Assembly: GCF_018390645.1 (NCBI RefSeq)
Contig: NZ_JAHBGC010000050.1
Coordinates: forward strand, 1-64,000
Length of the DNA stretch: 64,000 nt
Direction: 5' to 3'
Source: Ancylobacter dichloromethanicus
Lineage (GTDB): Bacteria > Pseudomonadota > Alphaproteobacteria > Rhizobiales > Xanthobacteraceae
Shown here: positions 1-7,399 of the stretch, in pieces
Position numbering within the stretch: the stretch's first letter is position 1
Layout: every line of letters begins with the position of its first letter
Notes under the pieces: model-generated
Databases searched by the model: none
The model's input: the letters and a program-made list of their open reading frames with translations, nothing else
What the model was told of the DNA's origin: nothing
Position numbers and translations under genes: made by a program

Positions 1-54
1 CGTTTGGACGCCGATAACCCCTAAAACGGGGTCCTTATTCCACGCCGATTCACA
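1..54. mobile_element. IS21-like insertion sequence terminus (one end only)
   Basis: The sequence ends in ...CACGCCGATTCACA at position 54, which read on the other strand begins TGTGAATCGGCGTGG. The octamer ACGCCGAT occurs twice, at 8-15 and 42-49, each followed or preceded by GGGG/CCTTATT-type sequence. TGT...ACA ends with repeated short direct repeats just inside are typical of IS21-family elements. Immediately after position 54 the reading frame of a P-type ATPase resumes in mid-gene, so this looks like the exact edge of an insertion. The transposase genes lie outside the window, so family assignment is tentative. Confidence 0.5.
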
Positions 55-765
55 GGCCGGCGTGTCGTGGTCGGCGGCAGCGACTTCGTCCGCTCCCGCA
101 GTGCCGCGGGCAATCCGCGTGCATTGGGGACCGGGCTCGCTCAGGGAACCGTGGTGGTCGCCGTGGCCGTGGATGGCACCGTGGCGGGCATCATCACGCT
201 CGCCGACCCCATCCGCCCCGATGCCGCAGGCGTGCTCGCCGCGTTCCGCAAGGCCGGCATCCGCCGCATCGTCCTTGCCTCCGGCGATCGCGACGATGTC
301 GTGGCGGATGTCGGACACCGGCTGCAACTGGACGCCGCGCAGGGTGAGCTGGACCCGGCCGCCAAGGTGGAGGTCGTCCTGCGCGAACGCGCCGCCGCCG
401 CGGTGATGATGGTCGGCGACGGGGTCAATGACGCGCCTGCGCTCGCCGCGGCTGATGTCGGCGTCGCGATGGGCGCCCGGGGTTCGGCAGCGTCCTCGGA
501 AGCGGCCGACATCGTTCTCCTTGTCGACCGGCTCGACCGGCTGGCCGACGCGCTTTTCCTGGCTCATCGCACGAAGCGGATCGCGCTGCAGAGCGTCATC
601 GCCGGGATCGGTCTGTCGGTCATGGCGATGGCTGTTGCCTCCCTCGGGTTCCTTCCGCCGGTGCAGGGCGCGCTGACGCAGGAACTGATCGACGTCGCCG
701 TCATCCTAAACGCGCTCAGGGCGCTGCGGCCAATCCCGGCCGGAGGCACCGATGAGCATTCCTGA
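55..765 (+). pseudogene. C-terminal fragment of a heavy-metal P1B-type ATPase, 5' part cut off by an IS end
   Basis: The frame reads GRRVVVGGSDF directly after the IS end, the usual entry to the last part of the N domain, and continues with the P-domain motif GDGVNDAPAL, the downstream region ASSEAADIVLL and the final membrane pair, ending normally at 765. An in-frame TAA at 22-24 lies in the IS sequence, so no continuous gene exists. The catalytic DKTGT and the CPx membrane motif, which would lie upstream, are absent. The style of the C terminus suggests a Zn/Cd/Co-type (ZntA/CadA-like) rather than copper pump, but the metal cannot be told. The fragment overlaps the start of a chrA fragment by 14 bases, as in a former metal-resistance operon. 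The protein cannot pump ions as it stands. Confidence 0.8.
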
Positions 766-922
766 TGATCATCCGCAGGCGGACAGGCGGGACTGGGGCA
801 CGCCGCCCGAAGTGTTCCACGCTTTCCTCAAGCTGGGCCTCACCTCCTTCGCCGGGCCGATCGCCGATCTCGGCTATTTCCGCGACGAACTCGCGGTGCG
901 CCAGAAGTGGATCGTCGAAGGG
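752..922 (+). pseudogene. 5' fragment of a chromate transporter gene (chrA-like)
   Basis: The ATG at 752 opens a frame with the ChrA N-terminal signature: FLKLGLTSFAGPIADLGYF followed by RDELAVRQKW. Intact ChrA proteins are about 400 residues with two homologous membrane halves; here similarity stops after about 55 residues near GAAGGG at 917-922. The frame stays open to 1993 but the rest bears no resemblance to ChrA and lies opposite the ferric reductase-like gene, so it is not coding. It overlaps the end of the upstream ATPase fragment. This is a rearrangement scar, not a functional transporter. Confidence 0.75.
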
Positions 923-1151
923 GGCCGAGCGTGTCGCCGCCCGCTGGGCCGGCCATCGGAAGGTTCCGCAGGTCGCGTTCAGACCCGACAGGACGAAACA
1001 CGCCAAGGCTGCACCGTTCAAGCGCAACGATCAGATGCTCGATGTTCTGCCGATTGGCATAATAGTCTTCCCGGGCACCGGCATTCAGGAGAAGCTTGCC
1101 GACAAGGCCCGCAAGCTCGACATCCCGGTCTGGAAATTCGGCGACGTGTAA
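918..1151 (+). pseudogene. C-terminal fragment of a DUF2493 protein
   Basis: In the frame of position 918 the codons read KGAERVAARWAGHRKVPQ, then FKRNDQMLDVLPIGIIVF and a C terminus KLDIPVWKFGDV with stop at 1149-1151. This is the C-terminal half of DUF2493 (SLOG-like) proteins, which are common on alphaproteobacterial plasmids and integrative elements. The N-terminal half, including the nucleotide-binding core, is missing and replaced by the chrA fragment. The breakpoint lies within the shared bases GAAGGGGGCCGAG around 917-929. It supports a plasmid or integrative-element history for the left edge of the window. Confidence 0.7.
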
Positions 1152-1159
1152 GCGCCGCT

Positions 1160-2512
1160 CTATCGCATCGCGAAGAGTTCCTGGTGGAAGCGCCGACCCA
1201 CGAGAAAGCCGTGCGCAGCGAAGTCGCGTTTCAGCGCTTCGCCGAAGCCCGTCGGCCCACAAAACCAGATGCTCGCTTCGCGCCATTTCGGCACGGCGGC
1301 TCGAATGCGCTCTCCCGTCAGGCGACCGTCGCGCGCATCGACCAACACATGCAGTCGGACATCGGCGGACTCTGCATCTGCGGCCAGCTTGCCGAGGGCT
1401 TCTTCGTCGACATCGCCGGTGCTGTGGAAGAGGTCCGCGGTTTGCCTTTCAGGCCAGTCGGGCGCTTCCTTCTGCAACCCCATATGCTTCATGCGCGCAA
1501 CAAAGGGCGTGATACCGATTCCGCCGCCTATCCATATTTGATGTGGGCAGTCATCATCGAAAGTAAAACAGCCATAGGGTCCTTCAATCTTCACGTCTTG
1601 CCCGACACTGAGCTTTTCGCGCAGGCGGCGAGTGTGATCGCCCAGCTCCTTGGTGATGAAGGAGATTCTTTGGCTTTCGCGATGCCATCCCGAGGCGATG
1701 GTGTAGGGATGGGCGCCCTCCGCGACGTTGGACGTGGCGAAGGCGAATTGGCCGGGCTTATGTCCCGGCCATCCCTGCGGCACCTCGATCTCGGTTTCGA
1801 GCGCTCGCACGCCTGGATAATAATGCAGAGAGGCGATCCTGCCCTTCACCTGCCGGTCGGCACCCACCCGGCGCAGAAGGACGATGGCGGCCGCCCATGT
1901 GCCAGCGGCGAGCAGCACCGCTGTCAACCAGCCGACTGGCAATGTCCAATAACTGAACCTGGTCAGTACAACAGCGTGAAAGACAAGCACTAGATAGGCG
2001 ACGGCAAGGAGGCGGTGCGTCTTATAGAAAAGCCGGTAAGGGAAATACCGGATGAGCGCTAACGCGATCAGCAGCACGGCAGCATAGAAGGCCCATTCGC
2101 CGACGCCTTCCGCGGAACCGCGAAGGTTCGCGAAGAATGCTTCGACGGGGTTCTCAATCGGAGGCCTCTCGCCGCGTACCGGACGCTCGAGCCAGCCCCA
2201 GCCCACCGCCCATTTCGGACCTTGGGCCCAGAGCCAATGGACGATGGCACCCACAAGGGCTGTGATACCGAGCCACTTGTGAAGACGATACATCTTGTCA
2301 AGGCCGCCAAACCACGATTCCGGCCAACGCGGCCGCAACGCCAGAGCCATCGCGAGGCTCATGCAGCCGATCGTGACGATGCCGGTGAACTGCATCATCG
2401 CTTCACGAAGGCTAAAGAATGTGGCTGATTGAAAGACTGTTGGCTCTGCAAGCAACCACAATAGGGCCAAGAGCGCGAGTACGCCCAAAAATGCACGTTT
2501 TAGATTTCGCAT
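1160..2512 (-). CDS. Ferric reductase-like membrane flavoprotein (FRE/ferredoxin reductase type)
   Basis: This 450-residue protein starts at MRNLKRAFLG; an upstream in-frame ATG at 2545 would add 11 charged residues before the first membrane segment and is less likely. The N-terminal half has several membrane segments with histidines suited to haem binding (RLHKWLG, IVHWLW, KTHRLLAVAYL), as in the ferric reductase transmembrane domain. The C-terminal half is a flavoprotein reductase: HPYTIASGW is the FAD-binding motif, GGGIGITPFVARM the NAD(P)H-binding loop, and FCGPTGFGEALKRDF the terminal nucleotide-binding segment. It should carry electrons from NAD(P)H across the membrane to a metal or other acceptor. 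Such proteins often sit near copper and iron genes; the substrate is unknown. A FNR/FixK-like box lies 75 bases upstream. Confidence 0.85.
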   Translation of the reverse strand: MRNLKRAFLGVLALLALLWLLAEPTVFQSATFFSLREAMMQFTGIVTIGCMSLAMALALRPRWPESWFGGLDKMYRLHKWLGITALVGAIVHWLWAQGPKWAVGWGWLERPVRGERPPIENPVEAFFANLRGSAEGVGEWAFYAAVLLIALALIRYFPYRLFYKTHRLLAVAYLVLVFHAVVLTRFSYWTLPVGWLTAVLLAAGTWAAAIVLLRRVGADRQVKGRIASLHYYPGVRALETEIEVPQGWPGHKPGQFAFATSNVAEGAHPYTIASGWHRESQRISFITKELGDHTRRLREKLSVGQDVKIEGPYGCFTFDDDCPHQIWIGGGIGITPFVARMKHMGLQKEAPDWPERQTADLFHSTGDVDEEALGKLAADAESADVRLHVLVDARDGRLTGERIRAAVPKWREASIWFCGPTGFGEALKRDFAAHGFLVGRRFHQELFAMR

Positions 2513-2586
2513 ACGGCGGTGCCTTCGGGATCCGAGTTGCCCCACATTAGAACAGATCTAAGTATTGGCGGACGACCTCCCTAGCC

Positions 2587-2600
2587 TTGATCTGAGTCAA
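2587..2600. promoter_or_regulatory. Candidate FNR/FixK-type binding site
   Basis: The bases TTGATCTGAGTCAA match the FNR consensus TTGAT-N4-ATCAA at all but one position and fully fit the FixK2 consensus TTG(A/C)-N6-(T/G)CAA. It lies 75 bases upstream of the ferric reductase-like gene on the minus strand, a workable distance for an activator site. Identification is by eye only. Confidence 0.5.
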
Positions 2601-2715
2601 TATCGCCTCGCCGGAGCCCTTCGATCTTCCGACCAACGCTAGAATGGCGAATGTCTCACTGCGCCACCTTGTTCGGTGCGTGACAATCAAGCTGCCTGCG
2701 CTTCCGACTTCACAT

Positions 2716-3018
2716 TCAAGGAGAGGATCGGCGTGAGCATCTGGGGAGATCGGCGGCCTTCGGAGCCGGCCAGGCGATATTGGCGGCAAGCTGCCATGTG
2801 TCGGGATCCGACAGCGGCATGCAGTAATTTAAAGCGTACAGAAATCGCTGTTCGCCGATCCGGCGACGTTCCTCGAACGCAGCCCATGGCGTCGGCATCC
2901 GCTCACCGATCGCGCCGGCGTGGGTGGCATCGAAGTTGTACCTCGCGTCCGGCGTCGGGCTTGGCAGGCCATCGGGCTGGCTGAGCCCGAGGCCATCTTT
3001 AACCTGCATCAATGACAT
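2716..3018 (-). CDS. Possible small protein of unknown function
   Basis: An open frame of 100 codons begins MSLMQVKDGL and contains a hydrophilic stretch with YNFDATHAGAIGERM and QRFLYALNYCMPLSD. I do not recognise the family. No signal peptide or membrane segment is visible and no clear ribosome binding site decides the start. The frame extends upstream to 3198, where it overlaps the DUF2934 gene and is surely not coding. It could be a short real gene, a gene remnant, or chance. The whole 2513-3084 interval otherwise holds only the regulatory site at 2587. Confidence 0.25.
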   Translation of the reverse strand: MSLMQVKDGLGLSQPDGLPSPTPDARYNFDATHAGAIGERMPTPWAAFEERRRIGEQRFLYALNYCMPLSDPDTWQLAANIAWPAPKAADLPRCSRRSSP

Positions 3019-3084
3019 GCGGCGGAACGCAGGAGACCTGTATTGGGCGGGCGTGATGGCGCGCAGAAAAGGAGAGACGAGACA

Positions 3085-3288
3085 ATGAGCACAGAGCAGG
3101 AAAGTCCGGTCGACAGCCCTCTCAAGCTGAAGATCGAGCACCGCGCATATGAAATCTGGGTGGGCGAAGGCAGTCCGAATGGCTGCGATCTGGAGCATTG
3201 GCTGCGAGCCGAAGCCGAGGTCACATCGGCAGAACCCGAGAGCAAACTCGCTTTGAAAAGCGCCGCAGCTGCGAAGAAAGCCTCATAG
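3085..3288 (+). CDS. DUF2934 family small protein
   Basis: A 67-residue protein starting MSTEQESPVD, preceded by AGGAGAG at about 3069, with the DUF2934 signature: IEHRAYEIWVGEGSPNGCD followed by LEHWLRAEAEV. This short domain of unknown function is widespread in rhizobia and other proteobacteria, often near stress genes. The rest of the protein is a charged Ala/Lys-rich tail without membrane segments. It precedes the glucan phosphorylase gene by 175 bases. The longer frame beginning at 3043 lacks a good ribosome binding site. Confidence 0.8.
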   Translation: MSTEQESPVDSPLKLKIEHRAYEIWVGEGSPNGCDLEHWLRAEAEVTSAEPESKLALKSAAAAKKAS

Positions 3289-3463
3289 TGTTCATCGGCT
3301 GCTTCGGGCGTCCATGGCAGAGCGAACTGAAAAGTGATCTTGGTGTGCTCTGGCTTTGGCCGGCGATGGTAGGCGGCAGGTTTGGACGCGATCGAGCCTT
3401 TGTGCGATGCCGGGCTGCCGCGATATCCGGCCAGTCTGGCTGGAATGGGAATAGGGGACCTTC

Positions 3464-5155
3464 ATGAAAGCCCTCGAACCCTTCCTCTATCACACGACTG
3501 TCGCGTACTTTTCGATGGAGATCGCGCTCCGTCCAGACATTCACACCTATAGCGGCGGGCTTGGCGTCCTGGCGGGCGACACGGCCCGCTCAGCGGCTGA
3601 TCTGAACCTCCCGATGGTCTTCGTGACCTTACTCAGTCGAGAAGGCTATGTCCGCCAGGAGCTGAGCGCCGGTGGCGCGCAGATCGATAAGCCGAATCCA
3701 TGGACGCCGACGGACTCGACACATCCGCTTCCCGCCATGGTGGCCATTTCCATGGAGGGGCGGAGCGTCTGGATCCAGCCGAGGCTCTACCGCCTGGCAT
3801 GCCCGATCGGGCACGCCGTTCCGGTGTTGCTGCTGGACACCGACCTCGACCAGAACGCTGCTGAGGACAGGAAAATAACCGACCGCCTCTACGGCGGCGA
3901 CGATGCCTATCGGCTGAAGCAGGACATCGTGCTCGGGATCGGAGGCCTGCTCGCGTTGCGCGCGCTCGGCTTCTCGATCCGCACCTACCATTTGAACGAG
4001 GGACATGCGGCGCTTCTTGCGCTGCAGTTGCTTCGGGAAACACGCCGACCGACCGACGATCTCGCTCCTGGCGGAAGTCTCTATGATCGCGGCGTGGTGC
4101 GAGAAAAATGCGTATTTACGACCCATACTCCGGTCGAGGCAGGGTTTGACAAGTTCGACTACGCTCTCATCGACCGCGTACTGGGCGACTACCTGGAAGT
4201 CGACGAGTTGAAACAGCTGGCCGGCCAGGATCGGCTCAATATGACGCAACTCGCCCTGAATCTGAGCGGCTATGTCAACGGCGTGGCGCGTCGGCATGCA
4301 GAGACCACCCGGAAGATGTTTCCGGGCTATCAAATACGCTCGATCACCAATGGTGTTCATGCCCACACGTGGACGCATCGGGCACTGGCGGAACTCCATG
4401 TGGCGCGGTTCCCGCACTGGGCTCACGAGCCCGAGCTCCTGGCCTTTGCGGACCAATTGGCTGATGAGGATGTGTGGAACGCCCACCAGGTGGCAAAATC
4501 GGAACTTGTCGAACACGTCAGGAATGCAACTGGCACGCTGATGCATGCGGATGTTCCGCTTATCGGGCTTGCGCGGCGGATGACGGCCTATAAGCGACCG
4601 GATTTGCTTTTCAGCGACCTCGAGCGATTGATGACAATTGCCCAGGACCAGCCGTTCCAGGTCGTCTTGGCCGGGCTTGCTCACCCGCGCGATGAACCCG
4701 GGCACCGGTTGATCGAGAGCTTTCACCGGCACATCGAGCGGCTTGCCGGTGTCGTGCCCGTGGCATTCCTGCCCGGCTACGACATGAAACTTGGCGCTGC
4801 GATGGTTTCGGGCAGCGACATATGGTTGAATACGCCACTTCCACCTCTGGAGGCTTCTGGCACCAGCGGCATGAAGGCGGCGTTGAACGGCGTGTTGAAC
4901 TTCAGCGTCCTTGACGGTTGGTGGATCGAGGGTTGGGTCGAGGGAGTTACAGGGTGGGCGATCGAAGGACACCCGCCGGGAGCAGGAGACGCCTCGGCGC
5001 TTCTCGACAAGCTGCAGTCCGTCGTTCTTCCGCTCTATTACAATGACAGGGCGCGCTGGATCTGGATGATGAAGCAGTCGATCAGCAAGATCGGTGCGAC
5101 CTTCAACAGTCAGCGCATGATGCGCCGCTATGCGACGGAAGCCTATATGCGCTGA
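3464..5155 (+). CDS. glgP: Alpha-glucan phosphorylase, short form
   Basis: This enzyme releases glucose-1-phosphate from alpha-1,4-glucans such as glycogen using phosphate and pyridoxal phosphate, so the sugar is activated without ATP. At 563 residues it belongs to the short phosphorylase subfamily (TIGR02094 type) rather than the 800-residue GlgP. The N terminus has TVAYFSMEIAL and TYSGGLGVLAGD, the substrate-binding region, then THTPVEAG, MTAYKRPDLLF, and the pyridoxal-phosphate segment GTSGMKAALNG with the Schiff-base lysine at residue 471. The start is the ATG after AATAGGGGACC. It is followed by a CBS-BON gene on the same strand after 140 bases. In other proteobacteria this short form sits in low-oxygen/stress clusters with phosphoketolase, as here. 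Confidence 0.93.
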   Translation: MKALEPFLYHTTVAYFSMEIALRPDIHTYSGGLGVLAGDTARSAADLNLPMVFVTLLSREGYVRQELSAGGAQIDKPNPWTPTDSTHPLPAMVAISMEGRSVWIQPRLYRLACPIGHAVPVLLLDTDLDQNAAEDRKITDRLYGGDDAYRLKQDIVLGIGGLLALRALGFSIRTYHLNEGHAALLALQLLRETRRPTDDLAPGGSLYDRGVVREKCVFTTHTPVEAGFDKFDYALIDRVLGDYLEVDELKQLAGQDRLNMTQLALNLSGYVNGVARRHAETTRKMFPGYQIRSITNGVHAHTWTHRALAELHVARFPHWAHEPELLAFADQLADEDVWNAHQVAKSELVEHVRNATGTLMHADVPLIGLARRMTAYKRPDLLFSDLERLMTIAQDQPFQVVLAGLAHPRDEPGHRLIESFHRHIERLAGVVPVAFLPGYDMKLGAAMVSGSDIWLNTPLPPLEASGTSGMKAALNGVLNFSVLDGWWIEGWVEGVTGWAIEGHPPGAGDASALLDKLQSVVLPLYYNDRARWIWMMKQSISKIGATFNSQRMMRRYATEAYMR

Positions 5156-5295
5156 CCGCAGCGGCCGACGCTGGTTCGAATCGAGCGGCGAAAAGGCCCC
5201 GATTGCTTGTACCGATTCCGGGTAGAGAACGCGGGGCCAGGTGCCGAGAACGATCAACGCAGGGTTCTGCAATGCAGAGGGACGTGGGCTGAACG

Positions 5296-5964
5296 ATGAA
5301 CGCAAAGGATCTGATGACAGAGGTGCCGACGACCGTGAGTCCAGATCACAGTGTATGGCACGCGGCTCAGATTATGCTGTCTGAACATGTGAGCGGGGTC
5401 CCCGTACTTGCCGATGATGGCGTGCTTGCCGGCATTGTGACCGAAGGCGACCTCCTGCGGCGCACGGAGCTCGGAACCGCAGAGGCGTTCCCCAATCCGT
5501 CGCAAGACGCCGATGCGGTTGCGAGGGCCTATGTGAAGAGCCGGAGCTGGAAGGTGGGCGATGTCATGACGACGAATGTCATCACGATCGACGAGACCAC
5601 CGATGTGCACGAGATCGTCACGCTGATCGACCAGCATGACATCAAGCGCCTGCCGGTCATGCGCGAAGAGCGACTGGTTGGCATCGTCAGCCGGGCCGAT
5701 CTCTTGAAGGTCATTGCGACCGGCAAGCCGGATGCCGAGATCCGAGGCGACGAGGCTGTGCGGCGCGCCATTGTCGCACGCCTCGCCGAAACCGCTTCGG
5801 CTCTGTCAGCCCAGCCGGTTGTCGCTGTCGAGGGCGGGATCGTGCATGTCACAGGCGATATTCGGTCCCGATACGAGCATGATGCGATTCGCATGATCGT
5901 TGAAGGTGTTGCCGGACCAGGATTCAAGGATGATCTCAGTATCTCGGGAAAAAAGGTCCTGTAA
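5296..5964 (+). CDS. CBS domain pair plus BON domain protein
   Basis: The 222-residue soluble protein has two CBS motifs, MNAKDLMTEVPTTVSPDHS to about residue 60 and VGDVMTTNVITIDETTDVH to about residue 140, each ending in a GIVTEGDLL or GIVSRADLL signature. A BON domain follows (VVAVEGGIVHVTGDI through DDLSISG). CBS pairs bind adenine nucleotides and sense energy charge; BON domains are small alpha/beta modules often found in stress proteins. The direct target is unknown. The position between glucan phosphorylase and a membrane protein, in a region with nucleotide-salvage enzymes, fits an adenylate-sensing stress role, which is inference. Confidence 0.9.
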   Translation: MNAKDLMTEVPTTVSPDHSVWHAAQIMLSEHVSGVPVLADDGVLAGIVTEGDLLRRTELGTAEAFPNPSQDADAVARAYVKSRSWKVGDVMTTNVITIDETTDVHEIVTLIDQHDIKRLPVMREERLVGIVSRADLLKVIATGKPDAEIRGDEAVRRAIVARLAETASALSAQPVVAVEGGIVHVTGDIRSRYEHDAIRMIVEGVAGPGFKDDLSISGKKVL

Positions 5965-5978
5965 GGCTATGATCTGAG

Positions 5979-6656
5979 ATGTGCCTGTCCGCAGAAGCGA
6001 GCTTCACGGCCGCCGCGATTCTGATGCCTGCCGGAGTTTTGAGCACCTATCGCGCCTGGCAGACCGATCGGCGATACCTCGCGATCGCTGCCCTGCCATT
6101 CCTGTTCGGTCTCCAGCAAGCGACGGAAGGGCTCGTATGGACTGCCGGGCAGTGGGGCGATCAGGACCTCGTGACGCGTTATTCGCTAGCCTACATGTTC
6201 TTCACTTGGCTCGCGTGGCCGGTCGGCGCGCCGGTCTCGACCTACTTCATCGAGCACGGGCGGCGTCGGAGCCTCTATTTGTTCTTTGCTATCGCCGGAG
6301 GCATGCTAGGCGCACTGCAATATGTGCCGTATTTCGCACATGAAGGCTGGCTGACGACAACGTTCCTCGAAAGGGCAGTCCGCTATCGGGATGTCAATCT
6401 CCTCGACTTCGTGGTGACGCGCGAAACAACCTATGGCATCTACGCTGCGCTCGTCACCGTTCCATTCCTGTTGTCGCGTGACCGTGCCGTAAAGGTCTTT
6501 GGCTTGCTGGTCCTGGGTGTTCTTGTGGTGACATACACATTCTTTGCCTATGCCTATATCTCCGTCTTCTGCTTCGGCGGAGCGCTCATGTCGCTTTATC
6601 TTGTCGCGATGATACTGCGGAAGCCGCGATCCAAGTCGGCGATGGGCACAGCCTGA
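5979..6656 (+). CDS. DUF6629 family integral membrane protein
   Basis: The 225-residue protein starts MCLSAEASFTAAAIL and has about seven hydrophobic segments, with FLFGLQQATEGLVW in the second. The start MC(F/L)SAxASF and the QQxxEGxxW motif are typical of DUF6629 proteins, whose function is unknown. It begins 14 bases after the CBS-BON stop codon, so the two are probably cotranscribed. No enzymatic residues can be assigned. The 218 bases after it, up to the cueR stop codon, hold no convincing gene. Confidence 0.8.
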   Translation: MCLSAEASFTAAAILMPAGVLSTYRAWQTDRRYLAIAALPFLFGLQQATEGLVWTAGQWGDQDLVTRYSLAYMFFTWLAWPVGAPVSTYFIEHGRRRSLYLFFAIAGGMLGALQYVPYFAHEGWLTTTFLERAVRYRDVNLLDFVVTRETTYGIYAALVTVPFLLSRDRAVKVFGLLVLGVLVVTYTFFAYAYISVFCFGGALMSLYLVAMILRKPRSKSAMGTA

Positions 6657-6874
6657 CGGGCCGCCAAATCGGGCACTGCCCAGTCAGACGCGGAGACCTT
6701 GCGCCATCGCTCGATCAGGAAGATTCCACGACGCGGAGGGCGGCTGCGGAGATGCTGGAGAATTGAGTCGAAGGATCTGGCGAAGACACCAGCATGGCCG
6801 GCAGGCTTGATTCGATCTAGTTCCATCGATGCCGCCGCGGCAGGGCGGGAGGCTTATTCTTCGCTTTTCCAAGG

Positions 6875-7366
6875 TCAGGCCCTACGAGCGGACGTCCGTC
6901 CGAGGTGGCCCCTTTCGAGGGGAGCGATGGGAGCTTTGCTCGGACGGCTCTCGGCCTGTGGCTCACGCAGTTCGACGTCCGCATCGGCGAGATTGGCGAT
7001 GATCGGGCAGTCTGGTCGTCCGTCGCCATGGCAATGCTGAGCGAGGTTGCTGAGCGTCGCGATCATGTCCTCTATGGCCTGCCTTTTGTCCTGCAGGTCC
7101 CGCACGTGCTGGAGGGAGATTGCCTTCACATCGGCGCTGCTGCGATCCCGGTCGCGCCAAAGCGCGAGAAGATCGCCGATCTGTTTGACAGAGAAGCCGA
7201 GGTCCCGAGCCCGACGGATAAAGCGGAGCGCATGAACGTCATTGTCCGAATAGTCACGATACCCCGATTCCTGTCGGGTTGCCGTTTCCGTAAGTCCGAT
7301 GGATTCATAGTATCGGATCATCTTGGAGTTGACGCCCGAACGCTTCGCTGCCTCACCGATGTGCAT
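6875..7366 (-). CDS. cueR: CueR-type copper-responsive MerR family regulator
   Basis: The 163-residue protein opens with the MerR winged-helix domain MHIGEAAKRSGVNSKMIRYYE and a long dimerisation helix. The metal loop is CHGDGRPDCPI, with two cysteines seven residues apart, the CueR arrangement that binds monovalent copper or silver. MerR and ZntR-type sensors have different spacing and a third cysteine. A C-terminal tail of about 35 residues beyond the loop is longer than in E. coli CueR. The gene lies 33 bases downstream of copA on the same strand, so it is autoregulated through the copA promoter, where two CueR-like operators are visible. Confidence 0.92.
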   Translation of the reverse strand: MHIGEAAKRSGVNSKMIRYYESIGLTETATRQESGYRDYSDNDVHALRFIRRARDLGFSVKQIGDLLALWRDRDRSSADVKAISLQHVRDLQDKRQAIEDMIATLSNLAQHCHGDGRPDCPIIANLADADVELREPQAESRPSKAPIAPLERGHLGRTSARRA

Positions 7367-7399
7367 GTTCCAAACTCTCCTACTGCGGCTCGGCTGGGG

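Noticed and set aside
752-1993. 413-codon plus-strand frame as one protein
   Set aside because: Only the first 55 codons resemble ChrA; the rest crosses a DUF2493 fragment in another frame and then runs antisense to the ferric reductase-like gene.
5182-5240. GGCCCCG...CGGGGCC pair after glgP as a terminator
   Set aside because: The loop of roughly 30 bases is too long and no T run follows.
3629-5305. Long open frame of 558 codons on the minus strand opposite glgP
   Set aside because: The plus strand encodes a complete glucan phosphorylase with all motifs; the antisense frame has no recognisable domain and is a by-product of high GC content.
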